NCBI GenBank assembly: GCA_009733575.1
Contig: ML769587.1
Coordinates: forward strand, 1-64,000
Origin: Gymnopus androsaceus JB14
Taxonomy: Eukaryota; Basidiomycota; Agaricomycetes; Agaricales; Omphalotaceae
Length of the DNA stretch: 64,000 bases
Reading direction: 5' to 3'
Part shown: positions 33,059-43,723 of the stretch, piece after piece
Position numbering within the stretch: position 1 is the first letter of the stretch
How the letters are laid out: each line of letters opens with the position of its first letter
Position numbers and translations under genes: made by a program
Notes under the pieces: generated by a model
What the model was told of the DNA's origin: nothing
The model's input: only the letters and a program-made list of their open reading frames with translations
Databases searched by the model: none

Positions 33059-34377
33059 TCAAAAAATCGGTATAAAATCCTGTATCCTATCCTTCGCATT
33101 CTGCGCAATACACTCCGCAATCCACGTAATATTCCTAATCTCCTGCTCCTTCAACTTCATATACGCATAAAACACACCATATTGGAATTGCTGGAGGAAG
33201 GCGAGCTTGTTGAGGTGGACCTCGGTTTGGAAGAAGCGGTCTTCGAGTTGGGAGAGGATGCCGCTGCCTGCGTCGTCCCCGTTGGAAGCGCCCCCGTGTG
33301 CACCAGCATCCGAGAAAAACTGTCTATACTCGCCAACATTCTCGCATACCATCCTAACCTGATCAATCTCATCCGCTTTAGCAAGTTGGTTATTCCCCTC
33401 GGGGAACAGCCTCCCAATGCTCGGAAAGAGTTTGGCTCGCTCCTCTTTCGATAAATCAGTGTTGAACGAGTTTATAGTGATATTGACTGTGCGTCGATCG
33501 GCCTCGAAGGAGAGGATGCGGGTCATGACGTCCGAGGTGGAACCGCCGATGGAGAGGCAGTAGGAGTAAAAGTCTTCGAGGTAGGCTTTGTAGACGGTGT
33601 TTCGGATGATTTCGATGTTGAGGTCATCGAGGTCGGAGGCTGCAAGGCAGTCTCGGAAGTAGGGGGCTGGAAGGAGTGGGTGAGTGAAGGTAGAGGAAGG
33701 GTATGGTATGTGTACGCACCGAGTGGTGTTTCTACCAAAACACTTTGGTATAACTCCTCCACGTTGGAAGCCACGCAGAGAGCAGGCATAGACTCGAATA
33801 CGCCCAATGGATGACAACGTTCAATCAGCTCATGCGTATCTCGTTCGTGCAGCGTCCCGGTAATGAGAAGAATGACATTGTCAATCATGTATCCGTACCT
33901 GCGGAGAGCAAGACGCAGTAAGTCGACAAGTCCAAACCACATCTCACAAAATCCAAGCCCATACGCACGTAACATAATCCAAAAACTTGCTCAAAGGTTC
34001 TACAGCGTTATTCCGAAGATACTTGAACTGGTCGACGAGAATCTGTGTGGCCTTTTCTGCGATAGTTGCGGTAGAGATTGGCAGGGGCTCGTTGGCGAGA
34101 AAGTTGCCGTAGTCGGTTGCGGATAGTTGGGTACGGAAGTCTGCGTGAAATAAAAGGGATTTGTACCGGTATTTAGTATGAGAAATGCATAACTGGGCTG
34201 ACCTTCGAGACTCTCGCATTGAGTAAGGTTGGCGTAGTGAGATTGAGGTGAGAATCCCAGCTTTGTAGCCTCGGACTGTGCCTTCTAGGAATCCACCGTC
34301 GACCTAGGAAGTAATCAATATCTGCATGTCCAAGGAGAAGAGTACTGCTTTGGTACATTGAATAAAAGGGCTTCCAT
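33059..34377 (-). CDS. VMA6: V-type proton ATPase V0 subunit d
   Basis: This is the only copy with all exons. From the ATG at 34377: MEALLFN, intron, [27 protein letters not shown] (shifted frame), intron, [18 protein letters not shown], intron, [22 protein letters not shown], intron near 33660-33720, then [72 protein letters not shown] and [16 protein letters not shown], ending IPIF. Subunit d couples the V0 rotor to the central stalk of the vacuolar proton pump. One apparent one-base shift lies near 34245. It is divergent from the G-patch gene over an 80-bp promoter. Five partial copies lie elsewhere in the window. Confidence 0.9.
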
Positions 34378-34457
34378 CGCGGTACAGAAGAGAGAGTCAA
34401 GTAGCGAGAGTTCCCACACTCAATATTAATAATAATTCTCTACTTTAAACTTCCATC
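34378..34457. promoter_or_regulatory. Divergent VMA6/G-patch promoter
   Basis: Only 80 bp separate the two start codons, so the two genes must share promoter elements. The middle holds an AATATTAATAATAATT stretch. Copy 1 at 374-451 is nearly identical. Confidence 0.55.
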
Positions 34458-35529
34458 ATGGCCACAACGGCTTTTACGATTTACTCTCATTATGACCCGC
34501 AGGATAGAGAACTCCTCGAAATAGAAACTGGCCAAGCTACTACTGACGCTGACTCGGCGACGGATGAAGTAGTCTGGCAATCCGAAGCTGTTAAAGCTTT
34601 CAAACGAAAACAAGCTCCTCCGCCAAGATTTGTCCAGCCACGTCTAAATCTACTCTCGATTGGACTCGCAGCTCGAAATCCTCGCTAGATTCTTCTAGTA
34701 ACAATGAAATTTCTGGCTGGTATCGTTCTGTGGTTCCTTCGGCTCCGAGTCCGAGTCCAAATCCGGGTCGGACTCAATCCACAGAACCCAAGCCACATCC
34801 ACATCCTCATACTCCAGTGCGGAATCAAAACCAGAAACCAACCAAGAACGATTGGTTTATCCAAAAAGTTCTTTCTTCTCTTCCAATCCCTCTGCGACGA
34901 CTCCTGCTCCTTCCCTCGCAGACATGCTCGCTCGAAATCCACCTCCATCTCCAACCCAATCTCCCTTCAAGCCTCCAGTATTTCTCACACTAGGACCGTC
35001 CAATAAGGGCTGGGCTATGCTGCAGAATTCTGGTTGGAACGAAGGTGAAGCGTTGGGTTTGCAAAGGGATTCTGGTAAGGCTAAGGCTAAGGGCAAGGGT
35101 AAAAGTATGGTGAAGCAGGAAGAAATCCAAGTCGATCTGGTAGGAGACGGAGAGATTACTGAAATCCGAAAGGTTTCTGTCGTCGATCTTACCGAAGAGT
35201 TGTCGGATTCCGAGTCCGAGTCGGACGACACCTCCCGGACCCGCGTCGAGCCAGACCACAGTGGGCGCAAAGCTCTCCTTACGCCCATCACTACAGTGCT
35301 CAAATCCGACCGGCTAGGTATCGGGTTGAAAGCCAAGACTGTCGGGCCACACAAAGCATCCATGAAACGGGTTACGCACAATGCGGCTGCACTAGCAGCT
35401 CATTATCAGCGAGCAGAAGAGGCTAGAGTGCGGAAAAAGAAATGGGGTAGCGGACGAAGAGGGTTTGCCAAACGAGATAAGGAGGAGAGTCGACAGAGAC
35501 AGAATTTGTACGCGTATTTGAACTCGTAG
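34458..35529 (+). CDS. GPANK1-like G-patch domain protein (frame breaks)
   Basis: The product has an acidic N-terminus (MATTAFTIYSHYDPQDRE), a Ser/Pro-rich middle, a G-patch-like segment (GWAMLQNSGWNEGEALG, near 35010-35060), an acidic patch (ELSDSESESDD) and a conserved end: LLTPITTVLKSDRLGIGLKA then a basic region ending LYAYLNS. This order matches GPANK1-type G-patch proteins, thought to act with RNA helicases in RNA metabolism. Against copy 1 there are +8 bases near 34625 and -1 base near 34880, so three frames are needed as written. The long 3' frame (34852-35529) is intact. Confidence 0.75.
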
Positions 35530-35587
35530 CGTTAATTATTCGGATTCCTGTATAATACATGGTATGTAATTGTCCGAGCCAACAGCA

Positions 35588-36617
35588 CTACTGGTTCTTC
35601 CTCTCGTTAGCATTATACCCCTTTGGCATAACATCAAGCCTGATAGGACTCTGGATGCTCGCTAGAGCCGAGATACCGAAATACAACACGGGCAAGAAGA
35701 TGAACAGGACGACCAACAGGACCATGATGAGGCCTGGTGTGAGGAGCTGGTAATGGTGGAGAATACCGTTCTTGATCTTGGGCTTCGCTGTGTTGGAGGG
35801 TGCAGAAGCAGAGCAGAGGCGGAAGCCAAGTCAAGAACAGGTCGTTCAGGGGCGGACAGGTCCTCCTGACGCTTCCAAGCAGAACCAGTGTAAATGATAA
35901 CGCGGTTGGAAGGAAGAGAGTCGAGCGTAGATGCCAGAAGGGAGTCTACAAGGGTTATTTATTATTTTATTTCATCATGAATGAATATGACACTTACCAT
36001 GTTCAGCCATCTCGCTCTTCCTCTGCGTCCCAGGCGCCAATTGCAACCCAGGCATACTAACAACTACAACAGATTTCTCCTTGCTCGAGAATTCTACTCC
36101 TCCTTGGCCAGGCATAATATTAACCAGCCTCGCTTGGCATTTCTGCGAGATGGATTGCACAAATGGTTGCCAATGCTCCTCTTCGTCGGAAGAAGGAAGA
36201 TAAGCGTATTGACGAGAAGAAGAAGCAGATGAGAGTGAGCGAGCTATGTTTGAGCTTTTCGAGAGTTGGCGCAGATCCGAGGCGTGTAGCTGTGTACTTT
36301 TTGTGAGACGCAGTAATAAAATGATAAATTATGTAGAATATACGTACACCAGGCTGGTGAACAAGAACAACGGCTTCATGAGCACAAACATCATCATTGA
36401 GCAGAATATTTTCGAAAATATTCTTTGCGTCCGCAGCTTGAGGTAGACGGTCGATGAGATTCGAGCTGTGTGCATTCTTAGATTTCAGAATTGAAAAACT
36501 TCAGATGCGAACCACCTACGTATGAGAAGACCATGCAATAAGCGGCGCAGTATTCGAAAAGGCCCAAGCAGCCAGAGGCGAGAATGTCAATAACAAAAGT
36601 GCTGGATGCATATGCAT
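35588..36617 (-). CDS. BIG1/VOA1-type V-ATPase accessory membrane protein
   Basis: From the ATG at 36617 a signal peptide (MHMHPALLLLTFSPLAAWAF) is followed by SNTAPLIAWSS, typical of BIG1. Exons 36617-36520, 36465-36348 and one from about 36290 join in frame; a further intron lies near 35950-36000. The C-terminus has GILHHYQLLTPGL, one membrane segment (IMVLLVVLFIFLPVLYFGI) and ALASIQSPIRL, the Ac45/VOA1 transmembrane signature. Such proteins sit in the ER and assist V0 assembly and cell-wall glucan synthesis. The frame changes between about 35800 and 35830 with no convincing intron, so one indel is likely. VMA6 lies just beyond the G-patch gene. Confidence 0.8.
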
Positions 36618-36778
36618 GAGGATTCGAGGAGAGATGCAAGCGGCTTACTCGGGCCGAAACACTATCACGTGTTCGGCTCAGTCGCAACTCGGAGTTACTC
36701 CGAGATGCGGGGAGCTTGTGATTCTCCAGCGCGTTAAAGAACCAAGGTCCGAGCAACGTTGTTCTTCCTTCTCCTACA
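36618..36778. promoter_or_regulatory. Divergent promoter, BIG1-like / acyl-CoA dehydrogenase
   Basis: A 161-bp region lies between two opposite start codons. It contains CACGTG at about 36666-36671, a possible bHLH-binding E-box. No other site is assigned. Confidence 0.4.
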
Positions 36779-38423
36779 ATGTTCCGAAATTCGCTCTCTC
36801 GCTCGCTCAGACTACGCTCGATCAATGTTTCTAGGTGAGCCTCAACGAATTATTATGATCATATACCAAGTAATTACTTTATATTCAGACCCTTCTCCTC
36901 CTCGATATCCCGCTCCGAAGCATCACTGAAGCCTCTAGATGTCTTCACCGAAGAGGAAGATATGATTCGCGAGACAGGTATGTACGCTATCCGAATCAGA
37001 ACTTAACTCATATCCGCGACACAGTCCAACGTTTCGCCAACGAGGTAGTCAAACCCAAAGTTAGAGAGATGGACGAGAATGAACAGATGGATCCAGAGAT
37101 TATCAAAGGTCTTTTTGACCAAGGGGTATGCATCTATCTTACTCCTCGTAATATATGTACTCACGCAGTTACGCTCTGGCAACCAGCTAATGGGCATCGA
37201 AACCTCTGCCGCCCACGGAGGCTCCGAATCATCCTTTACATCCGCCATCATCGCTATCGAGGAACTTGCAAAAGTCGACCCTTCCGTTTCCGTTCTATGT
37301 GACGTGCACAACACCCTAGTCAACACGGTATTGAGAAAATACGCGACCGACGCTCAGAAGGATAAGTGGTTGCCGCTTTTGGCTACGGAACAGCTCGGCT
37401 CTTTCTGTCTCTCAGAACCCGCTTCTGGCTCCGACGCCTTTGCTCTCCAGACCAAAGCTCAAAAGGTCGGCGATGACTATGTCTTGAACGGGACAAAGAT
37501 GTGGATCACGAATTCGTATGAAGCCAATATCTTTTTGATTTTTGCTAATGTACGTGTAACGTGTAGTTATCTTCATTCATCTCCCTAAACTAAACTTCAA
37601 CACCCTGATGCAGGTCGATCCTTCGAAAGGGTATAAAGGAATAACATGTTTCATCGCCACGAAAGATATGGGTATTGAAATCGCCAAGAAGGAGCAAAAG
37701 TTGGGGATTAGAGCTTCGTCTACGTGTACGTTGAACTTTGATGATGTCAAGGTGAGTGTGTTTGGGCCTTGTAGTAGTGTCCCACATAACTGATACCTGC
37801 ACTCGTAGATTCCTGCGGAAAACATCATTGGTGGAGAGGGGAAAGGGTACAAGGTAAAACTTTTGTTCTTGGATGTACGATACATACTTATACTACACCC
37901 CAGATTGCTATAGAAATCCTAAACGAAGGTCGAATTGGCATCGCCGCCCAAATGATCGGCCTCGCCCAAGGCGCCTTCGACCTCTCCGTCCCCTACACCT
38001 ACACCCGCTCCCAATTCCACCAACCCATCGGCACCTTCCAAGGCATGGCCTTTTCCTTCGCACGCGCCGCGACCCAAATCGAATCAGCCAGACTCCTCAC
38101 TTATAACGCTGCCCGGAGAAAGGAAGCTGGGTTGAGTTTTGTTAAAGAGGCGGCCATGGCCAAGTGGTGGGCGTCCAAGGTGGCGCAGGAGGTTAGTGGA
38201 GAGGCGATTGAGTGGATGGGCGGTTTGGGGTTCACGAGGGAGACGGGGGTGGAGAAGTTTTGGAGGGATTCGAAGATTGTGAGTGGGCTTTTTTTTTCTG
38301 AGCTTTGTTATACTTGTGTTGGTTGATGCTGATTCCGGCTTGTAGGGTGCGATATATGAAGGGACGTCGAATATTCAGCTGCAGACGATTGCAAAGTTTA
38401 TTCAGAAGGATTATTCACCATAA
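36779..38423 (+). CDS. Mitochondrial short/branched-chain acyl-CoA dehydrogenase
   Basis: Exon 1 (36779-36834) encodes an Arg/Ser-rich start (MFRNSLSRSLRLRSINVS) suited to mitochondrial import. Then come FTEEEDMIRETVQRFANEVV, GIETSAAHGGSESSFTSAI, FCLSEPASGSDAFALQTKA (substrate/FAD region), WITNSYEA, GEGKGYKIAIEILNEGRIG, YTYTRSQFHQPIGTFQ and IYEGTSNIQLQTIAKFI. The Glu in YEGTSNIQ is the usual catalytic base. It oxidises short or 2-methyl-branched acyl-CoA, as in isoleucine/valine breakdown, passing electrons to ETF. Seven or so short introns; the splices I checked keep frame. The final ~45 bp reappear at 46395-46440. Confidence 0.9.
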
Positions 38424-40004
38424 AATAGTTTGTATTTTTATTCCGGAAACTATTAATATGTACGTTGCTAGCTCACGACCTGGGAACCGCTCGCTCTCCA
38501 TTGCGGGTATTCCATCTATCACCGTGTCCTAGGGTCTTAAGTTTTTCTGTGGCTAACAGACAGCGAATGAGATCAGTGAATAATGGAACATTATTTCGCA
38601 AACCTTTTTCCGATATCGTTCGTACTCTAGCAGCATAGACTTCACTAACCCTTGTTGTCATCAAGCCATAAATTTGTTCAGTATCGGCATCTTTGCCAAC
38701 GAAGCCCCAACAAATATCTACGCCACACTTCATCCGCGGGGCGCGTCCTGGGATCTTCAAAGTAAAAAAAGCCGGCCCTTGTGATTTTAGAAAACTCAAT
38801 CTGGAAATGTGACAGCTATTCCTGCCCGTTAGCACCAAGACGTGCCGTATATCCTCCTCTCAAGAAGTCTTATCAGTCATGGCTTATCCGGCACATCAGT
38901 ACATCTTATCGAGTACGCATCGTTAGATTAGTCCACGCCAGAGAAAGAACTCAGATGAAATAAGATAAGCAGACATAGTGCGAGTAGTAGAATTATCATA
39001 ACGAAGAAGTGAGAATGCTGAGATAAGTCTACGGTAGCAGCAATCGTGCAGTGTCACTTCTGAATCCGCAGTTGTTTTGATCTTAGTGCGCGCGTCGAAC
39101 AGAGACTAATGTAGTTACAGTGATTGTCAGAGAAAGAGTAATATATATCACATAAAGTGATCACTTACCGACGCTGGCGCCGCATACGCAGCGGGACAAG
39201 ACTCAAACTGAGAATAAGATAGGCTCAGAAGGTGAAATGCATAGTGAGTTGATGAGGATTTGGTGCTCGAGATGAAAAAGCTCGGCCTTCTACGGTGACT
39301 TTTTGCCCGCAAAAAAAGGAGAAGAAACTGTACCAGGAGTTGATGGAGTTAACTCGCAGATTTCCCTTTTATAAGCAGGGTATATTAACCGTATTCCTGT
39401 CGAACGCAAGAAGGCGATTAGAATACTATTGATCATCTGCTCCTCATCGTAGACAGTGACGCGCGCGCGCCTGGTGGCAAGATCGATTCGAGAAAATCCG
39501 AGAATTGGCAAATTGCAAATCGGGGTAGAGGTGTTTTCTTTGACACTATTGTTGACGCGTCGGCATTAATGAACTGGAACTTTGACTCGAGTCGTTGATG
39601 GATGAGCGGATGGAGCAGAATTTAGTATATTCTATCTCACTCAAATTCTCGTCGACCAGTTCAAACTCAAGTATCTCCTAAAACCTTTGAGCAAGGTATT
39701 AGACTAGATTACGGGTGCGCATATCTTGGAATCGATTTCGGTATTGCACTTGTACCCCTCTGCTTTGCACGCAAGTAGTATAGAGTCCTTATTCTTCTCA
39801 TTAATGTGAAAAAGAACAAAGTACATGATAAATAGCATTCGTAAAGTATAGATCCTGCGCCCATAACTTACTAGGTTGCATATTATAAGATAATTTAAAC
39901 TGATTCGCTAAACGTCTCCCAAATAAGTTACATTTCCGCTGTACACACATTCCCCTAGGGCCAAGTAGTCCTACGTATACACATTCAGCGGCTCACTTGC
40001 ATGC
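38424..40004. other. Intergenic; diverged partner of 46390-47500
   Basis: From 38390 to about 39500 this region resembles 46390-47500 in order and sequence, for example TTGATGAGGATTTGG and AAGATAAGCAGACATA. A minus-strand frame of 121 codons (38838-38473) is open here but interrupted in the other copy, and I do not recognise it. CACTTACCG near 39163 would be a splice donor on the minus strand in both copies, hinting at an old transcribed gene. From 39500 to 40004 I see nothing. Confidence 0.4.
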
Positions 40005-41297
40005 CTACTTACGGTTCTTAACAGTATTGAACTGGGAGTAAATCGGGGTTTTCTCTGCTGGGCGAGATGGAGATGAAGAAGAGGCTTTTCGATCGGATTC
40101 ATTCCGAGTCGTTCCCTTCTCCCTCTCCTCCCGTTCCCGCTCTTTTTGGTCTTTCCATCTAGTGCCACGTCCCTCCTTCTCCTTCTCCCCTCTTCGTCCT
40201 GTCGAACCCGAACCATGTTCCCGCACCCGTTCTCCTCTATGCGAAGGTTTACCTGCGTCAGCTGCAGGTACTGCCGATCCCGACTTGGAGTGGTGTGATT
40301 GGGATTGGGAGCGTGAATGCGAATGCGAATGGGATTGGGACCGGTGATGTTGAGTCGTGGGCGACATCGGAGATGTGACACTTCGATGATGATGACTAGT
40401 CCTAGTGACTGACGGACGTTGTTCTTTGGGAGGGACTACTGGTGGAATGGGTGGGAGATCGTATGCATATGCAAGGGTTCGAGATATAGATTTGTTGTGC
40501 CTGAACCTGAGCGGAGGACGGTTTATGAAGTCGAATTGGGGCTGGACTCGGACGTAAGAGCAGGTGCCGGTTTAGAGTGTGAGTGTGATATTGTTTTCGA
40601 TGGACGTAGTGCTGTAGCACGCGGCGTAGGCGTTAATTCCTTCACCGTGGACGAGCGCCCAACTCTGGGATCCTTCTGTGGTGTAGGTGCAGGTGTAGAG
40701 AATGAGTGTTTCAGTCCCGCAGTTTTCTCTTTTCGTGGTGGCTTGGTAGTACTAGTGCCAGTACCTGTGGGACGACGTCGCAATATAGGTTTCTCGATCT
40801 CATCCGACTCATCCTTCTCTGTTCCATTGACAGCAGAAACAGAAAACGACCGAAGCGTTCTCTTTGCCATATTCTTCGCCGTTTCTACAAACCGGCTGGA
40901 TGATCGACGGCGAGGATACATAGGATTGGAACTGAGCTCTTCGGGGGTTAAACCTGATTCTGCCATTTCTTTGGTTATAGAGGTCCACGGTCCATCGAGG
41001 GAGTTGGAGGATAGTCTCCTGCCACCAGTATCTTTCGTGGCGTTTGCCACTTGGTAAATCCGAGTAGGACCAGGAGAGGACTCCTCCGCAGGACGTAGTG
41101 TACCGTGTGTTTGGTACGGAGCACCATTCCATTCATTACCTCTAGTATCCTGGTAAGTGTATTGACCCGTGTCTGCATCGTAGGCTACTCGTTTGAAGCC
41201 TTCGGGGAGACGGTAGTCGTCCTGGACTCAATGGTTAGCCTGCGAAGAAGATTGCAGTTGAAAGCCTTACTTCATCATACTGTGTCCAGCGACCCAT
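40005..41297 (-). CDS. Disordered Ser/Arg/His-rich protein, function unknown
   Basis: From the ATG at 41297, MGRWTQYDE is followed by a ~50-nt intron and DDYRLPEGFKRVAYDADTG and YTYQDTRGNEWNGAPYQ, a conserved fungal N-terminal box of unknown function. Then come basic, Ser/Pro-rich low-complexity sequence, LAYAYDLPPIPPVVPP, a (SH)n/(SQ)n tract near 40290-40340, an Arg/Glu/Lys-rich stretch and the end YSQFNTVKNRK. The frame changes once near 40535 without an obvious intron, so one indel is likely. No membrane segment or enzyme motif is seen. Confidence 0.65.
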
Positions 41298-42041
41298 AGT
41301 AGAGAGCGATCGTATGTATCTGTACTAGGCTCTTGTGGTGGGAGATAAAAGGAAAGATGTAGGCGCGCTCATAAGTTGCTCACACGATTTGGTATTTAAC
41401 GATTCGGTACTTAAACCTCATGGTAGAAGCGATGGACATTGCACTGGTCAAGCACTGGTCTCTGTGAGTGTACAGTGACATCTGTAGCAACCCGCTTGTT
41501 AGATGATATTGACAGCGATAGATTGATTTATAGCTTCACCTTGTACGAACTCCAAGTTGATACAAGTTAGGTGCGGTGCGGAGATGGGAAGCCGTTGCCC
41601 AAATAAACGCCCACTAAATTACGACATCAAATTACGACATCAGTATGATCGTCATGATGACATCATGCTCTCTTTATAAAGTCCTGTCCCGCGTAATTTC
41701 TTCTTGTCTTGCTGCTTCGTGAAGGAACCTTTGGTGCGCTTTATCGTTTATGTTATTTTTTAATTGATTTTACTGGCCTTTGTCCATAGTTTCGCTACTT
41801 CCAGCCAGGTTCCCATTGCAGCACGAGTTCTCGTTGCTTCACTAAGCAAGACCAGCAACCCCTAGTCTGGTTTCCGCTCCTCATATTTCACCTTCTGCCA
41901 CTCTTTATGAGCGCGCGCGCTTCCTGAGACCGACTGGCCAGCTGAACAAATTTGTTCGCGCCAGAAGGTTACACCAGTTTTTGCTGCTGCACCGCATAAC
42001 GAGGCAGGCGATACCGAGTATTGGGTTTGAGTAGTGCCAGC

Positions 42042-42219
42042 ACACCTTCCGCTTCAGGTGTATAAACATTCGAATGCCACATCCAAAGTCCTCCCTATTT
42101 TTGGTGAGGCAGCACGTTCGCATGGCGTGTTTCAAAATACACATTGCACGGTTCCATCGTTTTCGATGTTGTAGCCCCTTCGCTTCGGGTTGTAGGCAGA
42201 CACGTTCCGCTTGACGTGT
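42042..42219. repeat. Three related short hairpins
   Basis: ACACCT-TCCGCTTC-AGGTGT (42042-42061), CACG-TTCGCATGG-CGTG (42113-42129) and ACACGT-TCCGCTTG-ACGTGT (42200-42219) share loop and flank sequence (TATAAA or AAAATA after the stem). The stems keep pairing although their bases differ, which suggests the structure matters or a repeated element decayed. Confidence 0.4.
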
Positions 42220-43508
42220 ATAAATAATCTCACAAGCCCCTGCTCCGTTTTCTACGTTTTCACTTCTAGTGTTAGCGTTCGACGTCGAGCAAGTCTCCCT
42301 TTCGAGGTCATCGTGTTCGAATGGTCTTTCGATAGGTTGTAGGCGCCCGTCTCCCACTCAAGAGCCACCTGCCATCACTTGTGGTCGGCAAACCGGTTCT
42401 TTATTGGTCGTAGGCATCAGATACGTCTGATCCACGTTATTCTGCGCCCAAGTAAATTTTCGCAGAGGGATACTTGGCGGACTGGGTTGCGCTTTTTGAG
42501 CGCATTGTGCTAGGGAAGGTATTCGTCTCGCTTGACGGTCCGGAGACGCTTTTCTAGCCATTCTTTGGTGGCGAGCAGCTTGCTTTTGTGTTCGTCACTT
42601 TCTTGGTACTTCTGGCGTACCATGCCACTGCGCCTGGTCGGATTATTTTCTCTCTTTCTCGGAGTTATTCTTGGGAAGAGGGTTGTGTTTCGGCCTTGTA
42701 TAAAGGCTTTGGTGGGAAGGAGGGTGTATATTTGGGATGCTGGGTGATACTACAGTCGAATAAGTAGTGTTGTACCTACTAGTGTTTCCGGAATATGCAT
42801 ATCTCTCTGTCACCTTATATTGCCCATCCGCTGATGCTAATGAACTTCACGACTTTTACGAATCGAATCGCTGTGATGCAATGACTTGAGATGATGCGTG
42901 TATTAGATAGGCGTCTAATCTACTCTCTCTCTCTCTGCTTCCTCTTCCTGAGCCTCGAAATGAAATGCACTCAACCATCCGATAAAAAAAGCTTTCAAAA
43001 TTGGTGTCCTAGTCTTTCCGTCATATGTGATGCGTTTCAACATCTTCCAGGAAACCTCGACGAAGCTAAGTAAGGAATTATCAGTGGGATAACGCTCGAG
43101 CCCTCACTCCAGACTCTTTCCCAGATCTTTTTCTATTACAGATACTGTCCGAGATCTGGAACAACATCCGACACAGAACTCCCTTATCCGACTCTTTGCC
43201 TTACTTCGGTGTGTTCGTTCTCTCTTTTTGGTCTGTTCAATCCCTATACTGCTTCGACATCCCGAGCACCTCGATCTCTTTCACCATTATATATGGCGCA
43301 ATCATGATACCCCGATGGCGATTAATAAGGTCAAACTAAACAGGTTTACACATATAAGTGTGTTAACTCAGCGTTCAGTCCTACCAGCTGTAAGTTCGAA
43401 GGCGGGGTTTGAGGATCAGAAATCCTAGCTACATAGTATACTAACAATTTTCTCCATTATTTCCGTGATCCCCGCTCGTTATTCATCATCCTAGTTCTGA
43501 AATCTATG

Positions 43509-43638
43509 CAATGTGCATAATACTTAGGCTATCGAATGATGGATTGACCGACATTGGAATATCTCTATCGGCCTACAATGTGCATGATTTAGGCTGTCGA
43601 ATGATAGATTGACCCACATCCGAGTCTCCATCGGCCTA
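43509..43638. repeat. Two-unit tandem repeat upstream of the 7TM gene
   Basis: Units 43509-43575 (67 bp) and 43576-43638 (63 bp) both begin CAATGTGCAT, contain TTAGGCT.TCGAATGAT, and end ATCGGCCTA. They end about 85 bp before the start codon, so duplicated regulatory sites are plausible. Confidence 0.55.
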
Positions 43639-43723
43639 AATTTTTATAAGCCAGTGGATTGCGCGGAGCTCGGCTCTCTAGGTGTATAATAAACCTTCCT
43701 AAATGTTTCCTTCACGAATCAAG

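Larger units (their letters stand above)
41298..43723. other. Long intergenic region with hairpins and a promoter repeat
   Basis: I find no gene I can support in these 2.4 kb. A palindrome-rich stretch (ATGATCGTCATGATGACATCATG, near 41645-41667) is followed by CTTTATAAAG, which looks like a promoter or transposon end. Three short hairpins and a tandem promoter repeat are listed separately. Open frames at 42357-41905 (minus) and 42532-42747 (plus) lack recognisable features. Confidence 0.4.

Noticed and set aside
38473..38838. 121-codon minus-strand gene after the dehydrogenase
   Set aside because: Its counterpart at 46.4-46.9 kb is interrupted and the protein is unrecognised; kept only as part of the duplicated region.
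41905..42357. 150-codon minus-strand gene
   Set aside because: Composition is odd, no domain is seen, and the frame covers the hairpin repeats; likely chance.
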